64,000 nt of DNA from Demequina phytophila (GCF_000971135.1 NZ_BBLW01000006.1:62001-126000); one strand, 5' to 3'; shown: positions 8,305 to 18,409, counted from the first letter of the stretch. The notes: a model not told the origin generated them from the letters alone. Translations and numbers: made by a program.

Positions 8305-9174
8305 TCATGCACTCCTGCCCAGGCGCCGCGCCACGTAGCGAGCTTGGCTAGCACTGAGGCGCTGCGCGCTTTCGAGGATCCCGCGCCGTACGCGTTCCCG
8401 GTCGACCGCTCTCAAAGAAGCGAAAGCGCCGTCGGCCGACGACTCCGACGCGCCGACCGCATCTACCTCGATACCTAGTTCGTGCGCCACGGCATGCCGG
8501 TAGCTCTCCATGAGTGCATCATCAACTGACGCTCGCAACCACTCTTTGTCGCGGCTCGTCTGAGAGGCGTGAATTCGATAGAGAATCCCCGGAAGCGCCA
8601 GTTGCTGAATGCTATGGCCGTGGGCCACGAGCCGAAGCCAAAGCTCGTAGTCCTCCGCGATCGTGTCGGCGTAGCCGCCTACGTCCGCAAGAGCCGCCCG
8701 TCGGCCCGTCATAGTCGGATGGACAAGGACGTTGGTCGCCAGAAGATGAAGCGGCACCGCTTCGCGCGAAAGTGGTATCGGCGCTGCCATTCCGATCGGC
8801 AATCCTCGTCGATCTATGTGGATTGCAGACGAGAAGACTATCGCCGGCGCGTCGCCTTCAAATGCCGAGAGCTGCTGACGAAAGCGATGCGGCATGCACA
8901 CGTCATCAGCATCCATCCTGCCAACGAACTCGCTGTCAGTAGTACTCATCAGGCGCTGAAGTGCACCAGCGACGCCCAAGCCCTGTGATTCCCGGCGCAA
9001 TGAAAGACGCGGATCAGTGATTGTCGCGAGAACCTGCGGCGTCTCGTCGGTGCTTGCGTCGTCGAGTATCGCGAGCTCCGAGTCTTTCGGAAGTGCCGCA
9101 AGCGTCGATTTCACAGCGCGCGAAACGTAGGGTGCGGCATTGTGGACTGGCATCAGCACGGTCAGCCTCGGCAA
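8305..9174 (-). CDS. Family 2 glycosyltransferase
   Basis: 289 residues beginning PRLTVLMPVHNAAPYV, a GT-A fold nucleotide-sugar transferase. The diphosphate-sugar site is visible as ILDDAST, the metal-binding DXD as RMDADDV, and the acceptor region as DYELWLRL. It probably adds one sugar to the lipid-linked repeat unit in the cytoplasm. The frame is open further upstream to 9336, but the TTG at 9174 is preferred because GAGGAGG lies eight bases before it (9183-9189) and the fold begins there. Followed downstream by the IS stack. Confidence 0.85.
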   Translation of the reverse strand: MPRLTVLMPVHNAAPYVSRAVKSTLAALPKDSELAILDDASTDETPQVLATITDPRLSLRRESQGLGVAGALQRLMSTTDSEFVGRMDADDVCMPHRFRQQLSAFEGDAPAIVFSSAIHIDRRGLPIGMAAPIPLSREAVPLHLLATNVLVHPTMTGRRAALADVGGYADTIAEDYELWLRLVAHGHSIQQLALPGILYRIHASQTSRDKEWLRASVDDALMESYRHAVAHELGIEVDAVGASESSADGAFASLRAVDRERVRRGILESAQRLSASQARYVARRLGRSA

Positions 9175-9342
9175 GTCAAGAACCTCCTCGTATTTGAGCG
9201 CTCGGTGCGCCTGATGCTGTGTACTCCCTCGAGAGGCAACGGCACAGTCCAGAAGTGAACGTCTGGCATTGGACCTGTTGATCGCCACTTGATTGATGGC
9301 AAGCCCTGCGGGCGGCCTGGCCATACTGCTGCGCAACCACCA

Positions 9343-10701
9343 CTAGCTACTGGTCCGGTTGCGCCGATGTCTTGCAGTACGCACGTTTCGCGCACTAGCG
9401 TGCGCAAGACGACGGCTAGCCTGTTGCCCGTGACCGAGGTCGAGCGAACGCGAGACCAGGGAACTCGCGTACGCCAATCCCGCGAGGGCGACTATCGCTA
9501 GGACGAACCGTGCTACTGACCTAGTGTTGTACTGAAGCGATAGGGCAAAGGACATGTAGTAAAGCATGAGCAGGAGGTTCGGCACCATCCGGCTCCCCCG
9601 GGCTGCAACTACGTTCACAAGTGCGTAGGTGCTAAGAGTCGCGGCAACCACCGCAACCAACAGCAGCCAGATAGAAAGGGAGGAGAGCTCTCCAACTGCG
9701 TTGAATGGAATGAAGTAATGAACGCGGAGTTCGGGGCTTCTAGCCGCCCAAGCGGCCGCGGACGACGGCAATGGATTCATGCTCAGCCACAGGTCCGACC
9801 AGGCAAATTCATGCAAGTCGGCGACATAGCCCGTCAGAGGTACAGCGAAGACCAGATTGCCCAGGACCAGCGAGCCGCTTGACGACCAGTCGACCACCGA
9901 ACCCGTGACCACTGCGGTGACATACGGACCCAGCCCGTGAGATCCTGCGGCGGCTTCGCGTAGCGACACGACTAGCGCAAGCGCCAGAAAACTTGCCAAG
10001 GCTGCGCTGACGACTCGCGTAACCGAGGCGCGGCCGCGCACAGAATAGCCAATGGCTAGCGCCATCAGCGGCAATAGCGCGAGTTGCCGACTTGCCATTG
10101 CGAATGTAGCCAGAACCTGCACAGCAATGAGGACGCTAGCCAAGAATCGCGCCGCGCCACGGGTCGTCTCCGCCACGAGTACCGAGATGGCGAATCCTGA
10201 CGGGAGGAGGAATCCTGCGTACGCGGCCAGAGCAGGGATAGCTGGCTGCGGGATGTACGTGCTTCGCGACAAGAGATTTTCAGCGCCATAAACGAGAACG
10301 CCAGCCAGCGTTAGCAGCGATGCGCCAATTAGAAGTCCTAGCGCAGCCGATCCGCTAATGACTAGATCTCCACCTTCTCGCCACCGAAACGCCTTACCGC
10401 CCGGTCGGGCACGGCTGACAATCGCGCTTGTCGCGATCGCTGCCCCGCCAGCCAGCCAGAACACGATCACTGACCGGCCAATGTCCGCGCTCTGCCAAAC
10501 AATCGCCGACGGGCCATCGGACGCGTTCTCTGCAAACGACTCATATCCCACAATGGCTACCGTGCCGAGCAGGACCGCCGCGAGGCCAGGCACCGCCACT
10601 AGCGCGGCAATGTTGTCTCGCCGAACCATTGAGACAAATATCGAGACCGCGGCAATGAGCACAATGGCGCCAATGAGTTGGAGTTCGATAATCGTTAGCA
10701 C
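9343..10701 (-). CDS. Wzy-like O-antigen/capsule polymerase (putative)
   Basis: 452 residues with about 11 hydrophobic segments and one large loop between residues ~250 and 310, the layout of Wzy repeat-unit polymerases. The family is too divergent for a motif-based call, so the role rests on topology and on its place between glycosyltransferases and near a flippase. It ends in an Arg/His-rich cytoplasmic tail. GTG start at 10701 without a strong ribosome site. A second polymerase candidate lies at 26.2-27.8 kb. Confidence 0.65.
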   Translation of the reverse strand: MLTIIELQLIGAIVLIAAVSIFVSMVRRDNIAALVAVPGLAAVLLGTVAIVGYESFAENASDGPSAIVWQSADIGRSVIVFWLAGGAAIATSAIVSRARPGGKAFRWREGGDLVISGSAALGLLIGASLLTLAGVLVYGAENLLSRSTYIPQPAIPALAAYAGFLLPSGFAISVLVAETTRGAARFLASVLIAVQVLATFAMASRQLALLPLMALAIGYSVRGRASVTRVVSAALASFLALALVVSLREAAAGSHGLGPYVTAVVTGSVVDWSSSGSLVLGNLVFAVPLTGYVADLHEFAWSDLWLSMNPLPSSAAAWAARSPELRVHYFIPFNAVGELSSLSIWLLLVAVVAATLSTYALVNVVAARGSRMVPNLLLMLYYMSFALSLQYNTRSVARFVLAIVALAGLAYASSLVSRSLDLGHGQQASRRLAHASARNVRTARHRRNRTSS

Positions 10702-10834
10702 CTGCTACCAGCCGACGTCGAATCAAGTTCCCGCGCGCTTGGAACTTCATCCGCGCTACGGCGCTTCGTTCCCCTCCAGACGCCTGCACCCGCCTCGGAG
10801 TAGCGATGCCCGCGTTTTTGCCGTGTCTCGTGCC

Positions 10835-11965
10835 TCACCTCGCGCGTGCCTCGGCGATCGCAGTGGCGTAAGTGTCAATCAACACATCGGTGGTTGCTGC
10901 CGGGCTCCACTCTGACTCGTAGAGTATGCGTGCCCGGGCGCCCATCGCTTCTGCGGACGCCACATCTGCAAGAATCGTCATCATTGCCTCAGCAACATCG
11001 GCGACTACGGGCTTCACGACCAGCGCCGAGTCAGTAGCCCGCAAGGTCCCCTCGAGACCGCAGTCTTCCGTGATGATCATGGGAGTGCCCAGCGCAGCAC
11101 CCTCGATGACTACCATGGGCGCGATTTCGCCAACGGATGGCAGCACCATGGCCGAACTGCTCGCTAGTAGTGCCATCACATCGTCCCGCTGAAGCGCGCC
11201 GCGTATGTCAAAAGCTTGCTCATGGCCAGATTCGGCGATGAGTCGCTCTACCGCGCGCAGTGAGCCCTGATCCGGCCCCGCGATTACAAACCGAACATTG
11301 GGTTGACCGCGCAGAACTTCCAGGCCAGCTCTCACAAACACTTCGGGCTGCTTGCGCTGCTCAAGCCTGCTCACGAAAACGAAAGTGGGCATACCCTGCG
11401 GATTCCTCGTAGGCAAACCGTCTGCGCTTACGGAATTGGTGACGTGTTGCATGGTCGATCGCGCTACACCGTAGTCCGCCAATTCCGATCTTTCGACGTC
11501 AGTGAGCGTGAGCCAACTACCGATCGAATCGAGATATGCGTCGCGATTGAGCTTGTCGAACATTCGAGTGGACAATGACCGCGGGGGGCCGATCATACCG
11601 TGACACTGCGCGACGATCGGAACGCCCAGACGATTGAGCGTACGTACGGCTGTTGTAGTGAGGTAGTCCCTTGACAGGTGGACATGTGCGACATCTACAT
11701 CTGCTGCCAAGCCTTCAATCGTGGCACGCACACCAGGTGAGTAGAGACCCCGCAGGCCGGCTCCGGGAAAGAGAGTGCGTGCGTGCAATAGAACGGCTTC
11801 CGCGTGAAGCTGCTCGGCATCCGGGACCCGGCCGAGCCAACTGCCCACAAGTTCAACGGAATATCCAAGTTCCCGTAGCGCCCTTGTCTGGCCAAGCGCT
11901 ACCGTCCATACGCCGCCCGAGACCGCGTCCGGTCCGGCGAGACCTCCGACCTGAAGAATCCGCAC
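10835..11965 (-). CDS. Family 4 glycosyltransferase
   Basis: 376 residues with a GT-B fold: N-terminal RILQVGGLAGPDAVSGGVW with the glycine-rich acceptor loop, HVHLSRDYL and AQCHGMI in the first domain, then FVFVSRLEQRKQPEVFV and the EX7E motif in GEIAPMVVIEGAALG. It is likely a retaining transferase using a nucleotide sugar. GTG start; the stop of the upstream GT2 gene is three bases away, and GAAGG lies inside that gene's end, so the two are translated together. Confidence 0.85.
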   Translation of the reverse strand: MRILQVGGLAGPDAVSGGVWTVALGQTRALRELGYSVELVGSWLGRVPDAEQLHAEAVLLHARTLFPGAGLRGLYSPGVRATIEGLAADVDVAHVHLSRDYLTTTAVRTLNRLGVPIVAQCHGMIGPPRSLSTRMFDKLNRDAYLDSIGSWLTLTDVERSELADYGVARSTMQHVTNSVSADGLPTRNPQGMPTFVFVSRLEQRKQPEVFVRAGLEVLRGQPNVRFVIAGPDQGSLRAVERLIAESGHEQAFDIRGALQRDDVMALLASSSAMVLPSVGEIAPMVVIEGAALGTPMIITEDCGLEGTLRATDSALVVKPVVADVAEAMMTILADVASAEAMGARARILYESEWSPAATTDVLIDTYATAIAEARAR

Positions 11966-11968
11966 GAC

Positions 11969-12835
11969 CTAACCTTCGGCGCCGACGTGTGCCACTACTT
12001 GGGTCGACCGCAGACGAGTCTGCTCGCGATACTTGACTCCGATCTGCCAGTAATAGCCAGAAAGCGCGATCGCGTAGTCACGCCCAGCCCGTCCATCAAG
12101 GAACCCGAGCCGAATGACATAGGAGTAGACGAAGAAGACGAGCGGCTTCGCAGGAACTCGAGCCCAGACACGTCCCAGTGTGGAGCGGTTGGCTGCTACA
12201 TGCTCACCCGTACCGGGCGTCGCAAGCAGGTGCGCCTCCCATTCCGCGTAGCGATTGTGGCGGTCAAACCACGTGCCGACGGGGTCCTTGTCATCGTGGC
12301 TCAGTCGCCCGCGCAGCCGTCCGATTGGCTTCTCGGACTGCGGCTGATAGTGGCCTTCGACCTCGCGGATCCCGGGCGCGTCAAGATCGTCAACCTCGGG
12401 GAATCGGCAAACACGCGTATCCAACAGGGATCGCTTGACCACCCGATGTCCGTGATCAAGGAAGCGACCGGCAAACTTGTAGTGAAGTACGAGATCGTAG
12501 GCGCCAAATGTGCCTGCTTGAAGTTCATCGGTTCGCGCGTGGAGCTCGTCAATCAGTTCAGCCGTCGGCGACTCATCAGCGTCGAGCAGAAGCACCCAGT
12601 TGTTGCGCGCGCCGCTGTTCTCTAGCGCCCACTGCTTCTTCTTCGGATACGTCCCGTCCCAGGAGAACTGGACGACCTTCGCGCCGAACTCTTGTGCAAT
12701 AGCAGCGGTATCGTCGACGGAGTGCGAGTCAACTACAATAACTTCGTCGAAGTTTTCAAGGCGGCGAAGGCACTCCGCGATTCCCTCGGCTTCGTTCTTT
12801 GTGAGGACGATTGCAGAGATAGGCAATCTGATCAA
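11969..12835 (-). CDS. Family 2 glycosyltransferase, WaaE/LgtF-like
   Basis: 288 residues opening PISAIVLTKNEAEGIAECL, then VDSHSVDDT, the metal site LLLDADESP and the HGHRVVKRS region seen in WaaE/KdtX-like beta-glucosyltransferases. The C-terminal part has a hydrophobic stretch (PLVFFVYSYVIRLGFLDG) that probably holds it at the membrane, as in that family. The TTG at 12835 follows GGGGGAG at a normal distance. It heads a two-gene unit with the GT4 downstream. Confidence 0.8.
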   Translation of the reverse strand: MIRLPISAIVLTKNEAEGIAECLRRLENFDEVIVVDSHSVDDTAAIAQEFGAKVVQFSWDGTYPKKKQWALENSGARNNWVLLLDADESPTAELIDELHARTDELQAGTFGAYDLVLHYKFAGRFLDHGHRVVKRSLLDTRVCRFPEVDDLDAPGIREVEGHYQPQSEKPIGRLRGRLSHDDKDPVGTWFDRHNRYAEWEAHLLATPGTGEHVAANRSTLGRVWARVPAKPLVFFVYSYVIRLGFLDGRAGRDYAIALSGYYWQIGVKYREQTRLRSTQVVAHVGAEG

Positions 12836-13274
12836 AATACTCCCCCATTTGCTGCTTCGCTGAATTCGAGTGCAGTGCAGGACTGATCGCTAGTTTGCTC
12901 CAACCGGCACGGAGCACCAACGCCGCGGACTGGCGCTGACGACGGCCTTGTACCCGACAGTCACACTCCGGGCAATTGTACGGCCTCCATCGTGCGCGTC
13001 GGACGCAGTGGCCCGGATGCGGCGAACGCCACCATCGTCCGCGCGCAGATTCGATCATCCGGCATCCTGACAGCGCGTGCCCGAAACTGCCGCCAAATCA
13101 TCGTCCGCTCAGCAACGACGCATTAGCCGCTCCTCCCCGACGCACGACCCGACCGCCTCGCGCCTTGCACTAACCTTCGTGTATACGAGATACGAGAATG
13201 AGCAGTCCGTCCCAACTAGCCGGTCCCGATACCTTCGAGCTATCTCGTCCGCAACCAACTTGGGGGAATAGACC
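12836..13274. other. Divergent intergenic region before gmd
   Basis: 439 bases separating the leftward glycosyltransferase pair from rightward gmd. No gene is credible. The only pattern noticed is a 7-base tandem repeat (ATACGAG twice, 13183-13196) 79 bases before gmd. Promoters for both directions should be here, but no convincing -35/-10 pair was found. It also marks the change from the less G+C-rich island to G+C-rich genes. Confidence 0.4.
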
Positions 13275-14324
13275 ATGCCGAAGAAAGCCTTCATCACAGG
13301 CATCACGGGCCAGGACGGCTCGTACCTAGCCGAACTGCTGCTCAGCAAGGGCTATGAGGTCCACGGCCTCATCCGCCGTGCGTCGACATTCAACACGCAC
13401 CGGATCGACCACCTGTACGTGGACCCGCACGACCCGTCCGCGAAGCTATTCCTCCACTACGGCGACCTCTCCGATGGCGCACGCATGGTCACGCTCCTCG
13501 CGGAGATCAACCCCGACGAGGTCTACAACCTCGCGGCCCAGTCGCACGTTCGCGTGAGCTTCGATGAGCCCGAGCACACCGCCGACACCACCGGCACGGG
13601 CACCATCCGCCTCCTCGAGGCCGTGCGCCTCTCGGGAATCAAGACTCGCTTCTACCAGGCATCCACCTCGGAACTCTACGGCGCGACGCCGCCGCCGCAG
13701 AGCGAGACGACGCCCTTCTACCCGCGCTCGCCGTATGCCGCCGCGAAGCTCTATAGCTACTGGATCACCAAGAACTACCGCGAGGCGTACGACATGTTCG
13801 CGGTCAACGGGATCCTCTTCAACCACGAATCCCCGCGCCGCGGCGAGACCTTCGTGACGCGCAAGATCACACGCGCCGTGGCGCGTATTCAGGCCGGCGT
13901 CCAGAAGGACATCTACCTGGGCAACCTCGACTCGATCCGCGACTGGGGCTACGCAGCCGAGTACGTCGAGGGCATGTGGCGCATGCTGCAGGTCGATGAG
14001 CCCGAGGACTTCGTGCTCGCCACCGGAGTCGGCTACACGATCAAGGACTTTCTCGAGACGGCCTTCGGTCACGCGGGCCTCGACTGGCAGGAGTTCGTGA
14101 AGTTCGACGAGCGCTACCTGCGCCCCACCGAGGTCGACGCCCTCATCGGTGATCCGTCGAAGGCCGCCGACAAGCTCGGCTGGGTCCCGACGATCGACGG
14201 CAAGGAGCTGGGCAAGCTCATGGTCGACGCAGACATCGAGGCCCTCGAAAAGGGTGCCGAGTGGCGCGACACCGTCAACCTCGCCTCGTGGACCACGAAC
14301 GACTCCCTCCAGGGGCTCAAGTGA
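13275..14324 (+). CDS. gmd: GDP-mannose 4,6-dehydratase
   Basis: 349 residues of an extended short-chain dehydrogenase. The NADP-binding [14 protein letters not shown], the [12 protein letters not shown] loop, the catalytic Thr/Ser in QASTSELYG and the YAAAK Tyr/Lys pair are all present, as is the [15 protein letters not shown] substrate segment diagnostic of Gmd. It converts GDP-mannose to GDP-4-keto-6-deoxymannose, the first step to GDP-L-fucose. ATG is preceded by GGGGGAA. The stop overlaps the start of fcl in a GTGA junction. Confidence 0.95.
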   Translation: MPKKAFITGITGQDGSYLAELLLSKGYEVHGLIRRASTFNTHRIDHLYVDPHDPSAKLFLHYGDLSDGARMVTLLAEINPDEVYNLAAQSHVRVSFDEPEHTADTTGTGTIRLLEAVRLSGIKTRFYQASTSELYGATPPPQSETTPFYPRSPYAAAKLYSYWITKNYREAYDMFAVNGILFNHESPRRGETFVTRKITRAVARIQAGVQKDIYLGNLDSIRDWGYAAEYVEGMWRMLQVDEPEDFVLATGVGYTIKDFLETAFGHAGLDWQEFVKFDERYLRPTEVDALIGDPSKAADKLGWVPTIDGKELGKLMVDADIEALEKGAEWRDTVNLASWTTNDSLQGLK

Positions 14325-15301
14325 CCGCGGTCGACGGCGTCGAGTACTCACCGGCACCGCTCGACCGCGACGCGACGTTCTACGTTGCTGGCCATCGCGG
14401 CCTGGTGGGTTCGGCGATCGTCCGGCGGCTTGAGAGCGCGGGCTTCACGAACATCGTGGGCCGTTCCTCGTCTGAGCTCGACCTCAAGGACCGCGACGCG
14501 ACCTTCGCCTTCTTCGCCCAGACCAAGCCCACCTACGTGGTGCTGGCTGCAGCGAAGGTCGGCGGGATCATGGCCAACAGCACCTATCCGGTGGACTTCC
14601 TGTCCGACAACATCCGCATCCAGACCAACGTGATCGACGCCGCGCTAGCACACGACGTCGAGCGGTTGCTCTTCCTGGGGTCGAGCTGCATCTACCCGAA
14701 GTTCGCACCGCAGCCCATCCCCGAGGACAGCCTGCTCACCGGTCACCTGGAGCCCACCAACGACGCATACGCGATCGCGAAGATTGCCGGCATCCTCCAC
14801 ATCCAGGCCGCACGCCGTCAGTACGGCAAGGCGTGGATCTCGGCGATGCCGACCAACCTCTACGGCCCGAACGACAACTTCTCCCCGCAGGGCTCTCACG
14901 TGCTCCCGGCGCTCATCCGCCGTTACGACGAGGCCGCGAAGTCGGGTGCGGCCGCCGTGACAAACTGGGGCACGGGTTCGCCGCGCCGCGAGTTCCTGCA
15001 CTCCGATGACATGGCCGACGCCTGCCTCCACCTGCTCGAACACTACGACGGTCCGTCGCAGGTCAACGTGGGCACCGGCAGCGACCTCGCCATCAAGGAG
15101 ATCGCGGAGACCATCGCGAGCGTCACGGGGTTCGAAGGCAGCACCGAGTGGGACACCACGAAGCCCGATGGCACCCCGCAGAAGTTGCTCGACGTCTCGC
15201 ACCTCGCGGAACTCGGGTGGAGCGCGCAGATCTCCCTCGAGGAGGGCCTGCGCCGCACCCACGAGTGGTACCAGGAGAACGCCGCGCATCTGCGCGGCTG
15301 A
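14321..15301 (+). CDS. fcl: GDP-L-fucose synthase
   Basis: 326 residues: [16 protein letters not shown] dinucleotide site, [16 protein letters not shown] with the active-site Ser/Cys, and the YAIAK catalytic pair. It epimerises and reduces the Gmd product to GDP-L-fucose. The GTG at 14321 overlaps the gmd stop (GTGA), so the pair is translationally coupled; an upstream in-frame ATG at 14261 lies deep in gmd and is rejected. Supplies fucose or a related deoxysugar to one or both polysaccharides. Confidence 0.95.
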   Translation: MTAVDGVEYSPAPLDRDATFYVAGHRGLVGSAIVRRLESAGFTNIVGRSSSELDLKDRDATFAFFAQTKPTYVVLAAAKVGGIMANSTYPVDFLSDNIRIQTNVIDAALAHDVERLLFLGSSCIYPKFAPQPIPEDSLLTGHLEPTNDAYAIAKIAGILHIQAARRQYGKAWISAMPTNLYGPNDNFSPQGSHVLPALIRRYDEAAKSGAAAVTNWGTGSPRREFLHSDDMADACLHLLEHYDGPSQVNVGTGSDLAIKEIAETIASVTGFEGSTEWDTTKPDGTPQKLLDVSHLAELGWSAQISLEEGLRRTHEWYQENAAHLRG

Positions 15302-15308
15302 CCTCGAG

Positions 15309-15355
15309 GCGAACGGGGGCTGGCGCATCTGAACGATGCGCCAGCCCCCGTTCGC
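15309..15355. terminator. Bidirectional terminator after fcl
   Basis: A perfect 21-bp stem (15309-15329 with 15335-15355) and a 5-base loop lie between fcl and the convergent glycosylphosphotransferase gene. There is no U tract, as is usual in high-G+C actinobacteria. It can serve both transcripts. Confidence 0.85.
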
Positions 15356-15359
15356 GATA

Positions 15360-16844
15360 TCAGTACGCTCCGCGACCGAACAGCACTGCGCCGACCGTAC
15401 GCATCACGATGACGAGATCGCCCGCAAGGCTCCAGTTCTCGGTGTAGTACAGATCGAGCCGCACGCTCTCGTCCCACGATAGATCGCTGCGTCCGCTGAC
15501 CTGCCACAGGCCCGTGATGCCCGGTTTGACCAGTTGCCGCCGCGCGACCCGTGCGTCCTCCCACTGGTCTACCTCCGACTGCAGCGGCGGGCGCGGTCCT
15601 ACGATCGACATGTCGCCCTTAAGCACGTTGATGAGCTGGGGCACCTCGTCGATGCTGAAGCGACGCAGCACCTTGCCGATGGATGTTACGCGAGGGTCGT
15701 CCTTCATCTTGAAGAGGACCTCGTTGCCCTCAGCGCGCTGCTGCTCGCGTAGGGCGTCCAGCCGCTGTTCGGCGTCGACGTACATCGACCGGAACTTCAG
15801 CATGGCGAACGGTCGGTGATCGCGCCCAATGCGTTCCTGGCGGAAGAACACGGGTCCAGGACTGGTGACCTTGACGAGCGCCGCGACCACGAGCATGGGG
15901 ATCGACCCCAGAGCAAGTAGGGCCAGCGCGGTGAGCCGGTCGCTGATCGACTTGAGGTAGTACTTGCCACCCTCGAACCGGGGGATATCGACGTGGAGCA
16001 AGGGCAGTCCCTCAACAGGACTCATGTAGACGCGAGGTCCGGCAACGTCGACCATCGCGGGGGCAACGATGAGGCCGATGCCCGTGCCTTCGAGCTCCCA
16101 CCCGAGCTGACGAGACTCACGCAGCGACATCGCATCCGTCCCAGAGAGCAGCACGTACTCGGCGTTTTCGCGCTTGGCGACCTCCGCCGCTTCCTCCAAT
16201 GATCCGAGGAGTGGCACGTCGTGCAGATCCTCGTCGACGAACCGGTGTCCCGTGGGGAGGCACGCGCCGATCACGCTGTAGCCCGCACGCCGCGAGCGCC
16301 GGATACGGCGGATCATCTGCTGCGACGTGAGCATCGGTCCGACCACAATCACCTGGGCCAGCAGTTCGCCACGATCCCGTTGGGCGTGCATCCACGACCT
16401 CCAGGCGGCGCGGTAGACCAGCAACGCAACGGTGCCCACAGGGATCGCGAAGAGCAGGTATCCCCGGCTCACCTGCCACTGCGTGAGGAACCCAACGATG
16501 GCTACCACCGTGAACGTGTGCCACGATGCCGCGAGGACGCGCTGGAACTCTTGCGGCCCGTGGCCCAGGATCAGCGCTTCACGCGACCGCGTCCATCCGA
16601 GAGCGAGCACCCACAGTGCGCTCACGACCACGGTGACCTGCCAATATGCGGGCGTGTCGCGGCCAGTCACCGACACGAAGGGATCCCAGCCGAACCGCGC
16701 TGCATGCGCGCCGACCATGACGAGAGTCACCACAACGACATCCGTCAAGAAGAGCCGGGACTCGTATTTGCGTGCCCAGCCGCGTGCTCCGAACATCCTC
16801 TGCGTTGAGGCACGTCGAAGCGCCTCGCCCCCCATGGCCGTCAT
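15360..16844 (-). CDS. Polyprenyl glycosylphosphotransferase (repeat-unit initiation), set 1
   Basis: 494 residues. Four N-terminal membrane segments and a Rossmann-like middle domain (QVIVVGPMLTSQQMI) precede a fifth membrane helix and the bacterial sugar transferase domain: SPGPVFFRQERIGRDH, MLKFRSM, RRFSIDEVPQLINVLKGDMS, VGPRPPL, GITGLWQVSGRS. It transfers a sugar-1-phosphate to undecaprenyl phosphate, starting the repeat unit (WbaP/CpsE type). Closely similar over its whole length, including the final RGAY/KGAY, to the gene at 31.1-32.6 kb. Confidence 0.92.
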   Translation of the reverse strand: MTAMGGEALRRASTQRMFGARGWARKYESRLFLTDVVVVTLVMVGAHAARFGWDPFVSVTGRDTPAYWQVTVVVSALWVLALGWTRSREALILGHGPQEFQRVLAASWHTFTVVAIVGFLTQWQVSRGYLLFAIPVGTVALLVYRAAWRSWMHAQRDRGELLAQVIVVGPMLTSQQMIRRIRRSRRAGYSVIGACLPTGHRFVDEDLHDVPLLGSLEEAAEVAKRENAEYVLLSGTDAMSLRESRQLGWELEGTGIGLIVAPAMVDVAGPRVYMSPVEGLPLLHVDIPRFEGGKYYLKSISDRLTALALLALGSIPMLVVAALVKVTSPGPVFFRQERIGRDHRPFAMLKFRSMYVDAEQRLDALREQQRAEGNEVLFKMKDDPRVTSIGKVLRRFSIDEVPQLINVLKGDMSIVGPRPPLQSEVDQWEDARVARRQLVKPGITGLWQVSGRSDLSWDESVRLDLYYTENWSLAGDLVIVMRTVGAVLFGRGAY

Positions 16845-16974
16845 GTGCGCAAGGGTACCTGGATGGGGTCTTGGCTCGATACAAGGGTCAGGTCGCCACG
16901 CTCTCGCATGGCAAAATTAGTCGGCGTGGGGGACGCTCCCTTGCACGCGCGCGACAAGAACCCCGGGGAGACAC

Positions 16975-18348
16975 GTGGAGCTACAGGACTATCTCAGGAT
17001 CCTTCGGAAGAACTGGATTCTCATCCTGCTGCTGACCGTTCTCGGGGCGGGCGCTGGCCTTGCCTATTCGATGGTGGCGACTCCGACCTACGCGGCTTCC
17101 TCCAAGGTCTTCGTGTCCACCTCGGGAGGGTCGACAGTGTCGGATCTCGCGACGGGCAACACGTTCGCTCAGCAGCGCGTGAAGACCTACGCGGACCTCA
17201 TCAACACGGCAGCCGTGCTCCAGCCGACCATCGACGCCCTCAGCATCGATATGAGCGTCGCGCAACTGCGAGGCAAGATCTCCGCGACGTCACCCCTCAA
17301 CACCTCGGTGATCGACATCTCGGTCTCCGACTCCGACCCGGTCTTCGCGGCCTCGCTCGCCACGGAGGCCGCGAACCAGCTCATCAGCGTCGTCGAGGAT
17401 ATTGAGACGACCGACAGCGCGGACGGGTCCCCCGTCAGTCTCACCGTCGTCCAGGAAGCCGAGGTGCCACAGGCGCCGATCAGCCCCAAGAAGGCGCTCA
17501 ATGTCGCGCTCGGACTGCTGCTCGGTCTCGCTATTGGTGTCGGGATTGCACTGCTCCGCACGACGCTCGACACTCGGATCCGCGGCGAGCGTGACCTCGA
17601 GCGCATCACCGACGCGCCTGTGCTCGGCGGAATCGTGTTTGATCCCAAGGCGAAGCAGCGTCCGCTCCTGGTCCACGAGGACGCGCGCAGCCCGCGCGCA
17701 GAATCGTTCCGGACCTTGCGCACCAACCTTCAATTCCTCGACACGGAGCGCTCGACGCGCAGCTTCGTCATCACGTCCTCAATCCCGTCCGAGGGGAAGT
17801 CGACCACGGCGGCTAATCTCGCGATCACTCTGGCGGATGCCGGCGCCCGGGTCCTCCTTGTGGGCGCCGACCTGCGTCGTCCGAAGATGGCGCAGTACAT
17901 GGGCATCGAGGCTGGCGTGGGCCTTACCGATGTCCTCATTGGGCGCCTCGACGTCGAGCACGCGGTGCAGCGTTGGGGGCGCAGCGAGCTGTACCTTCTG
18001 CCCGCCGGGTCGATTCCCCCGAATCCGTCTGAGTTGCTCGGGTCCTCGCGCATGGACGAACTCATCAAGCAGCTCGACGAGCGGTTCGACGTGGTCCTTT
18101 ACGACGCCCCACCGCTGCTTCCGGTGACGGACGCTGCCGTTCTTGCCAAGCTCGTCGGCGGTGCGGTCGTCATCGTTGCCGCCGGCAAGACCCACGCGCC
18201 GCAACTCGACAGCGCGCTCCAGTCGCTCGAGACCGTGGGCGCACACGTTTCGGGACTGGTGCTGTCGATGCTGCCGGCCCGAGGACCCGATGCTTACGGA
18301 TACGGCCGGTACGGGTACACGTACGAAGAAGAAGAAGCCAACAAGTAG
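16975..18348 (+). CDS. Wzz-CpsD type tyrosine autokinase, set 1
   Basis: 457 residues fusing a Wzz chain-length domain (membrane helices near 13-35 and 174-194) to a BY-kinase. Walker A is PSEGKST (271-277) and Walker B YDAPP (D377). A cluster of five tyrosines (441, 443, 446, 448, 450) near the C-terminus is the likely autophosphorylation tail. The Walker A' motif reads VGADLRRP: the first Asp of the usual DADLRRP is Gly297. It controls polysaccharide length and export through phosphorylation cycles. GTG start after GGGGAG; divergent from the glycosylphosphotransferase gene. Confidence 0.9.
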   Translation: MELQDYLRILRKNWILILLLTVLGAGAGLAYSMVATPTYAASSKVFVSTSGGSTVSDLATGNTFAQQRVKTYADLINTAAVLQPTIDALSIDMSVAQLRGKISATSPLNTSVIDISVSDSDPVFAASLATEAANQLISVVEDIETTDSADGSPVSLTVVQEAEVPQAPISPKKALNVALGLLLGLAIGVGIALLRTTLDTRIRGERDLERITDAPVLGGIVFDPKAKQRPLLVHEDARSPRAESFRTLRTNLQFLDTERSTRSFVITSSIPSEGKSTTAANLAITLADAGARVLLVGADLRRPKMAQYMGIEAGVGLTDVLIGRLDVEHAVQRWGRSELYLLPAGSIPPNPSELLGSSRMDELIKQLDERFDVVLYDAPPLLPVTDAAVLAKLVGGAVVIVAAGKTHAPQLDSALQSLETVGAHVSGLVLSMLPARGPDAYGYGRYGYTYEEEEANK

Positions 18349-18354
18349 TTGATG

Positions 18355-18398
18355 CGACGAGGGCCCCACGCTACGGCGGATTCTTGGGGCCCTCGTCG
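18355..18398. terminator. Terminator between autokinase and DUF4012 gene
   Basis: A 14-bp perfect stem (18355-18368 with 18385-18398) with a 16-base loop lies 6 bases after the kinase stop and 11 before the convergent DUF4012 stop. It can serve both strands. Confidence 0.75.
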
Positions 18399-18409
18399 TC
18401 TCTCGCCCT

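Noticed and set aside
13165-13196. TTGCAC ... promoter for gmd
   Set aside because: No -10 hexamer at a proper spacing could be matched.
14261-14320. fcl start at ATG 14261
   Set aside because: It lies inside gmd; the GTG at 14321 in a GTGA overlap fits operon structure and protein length.
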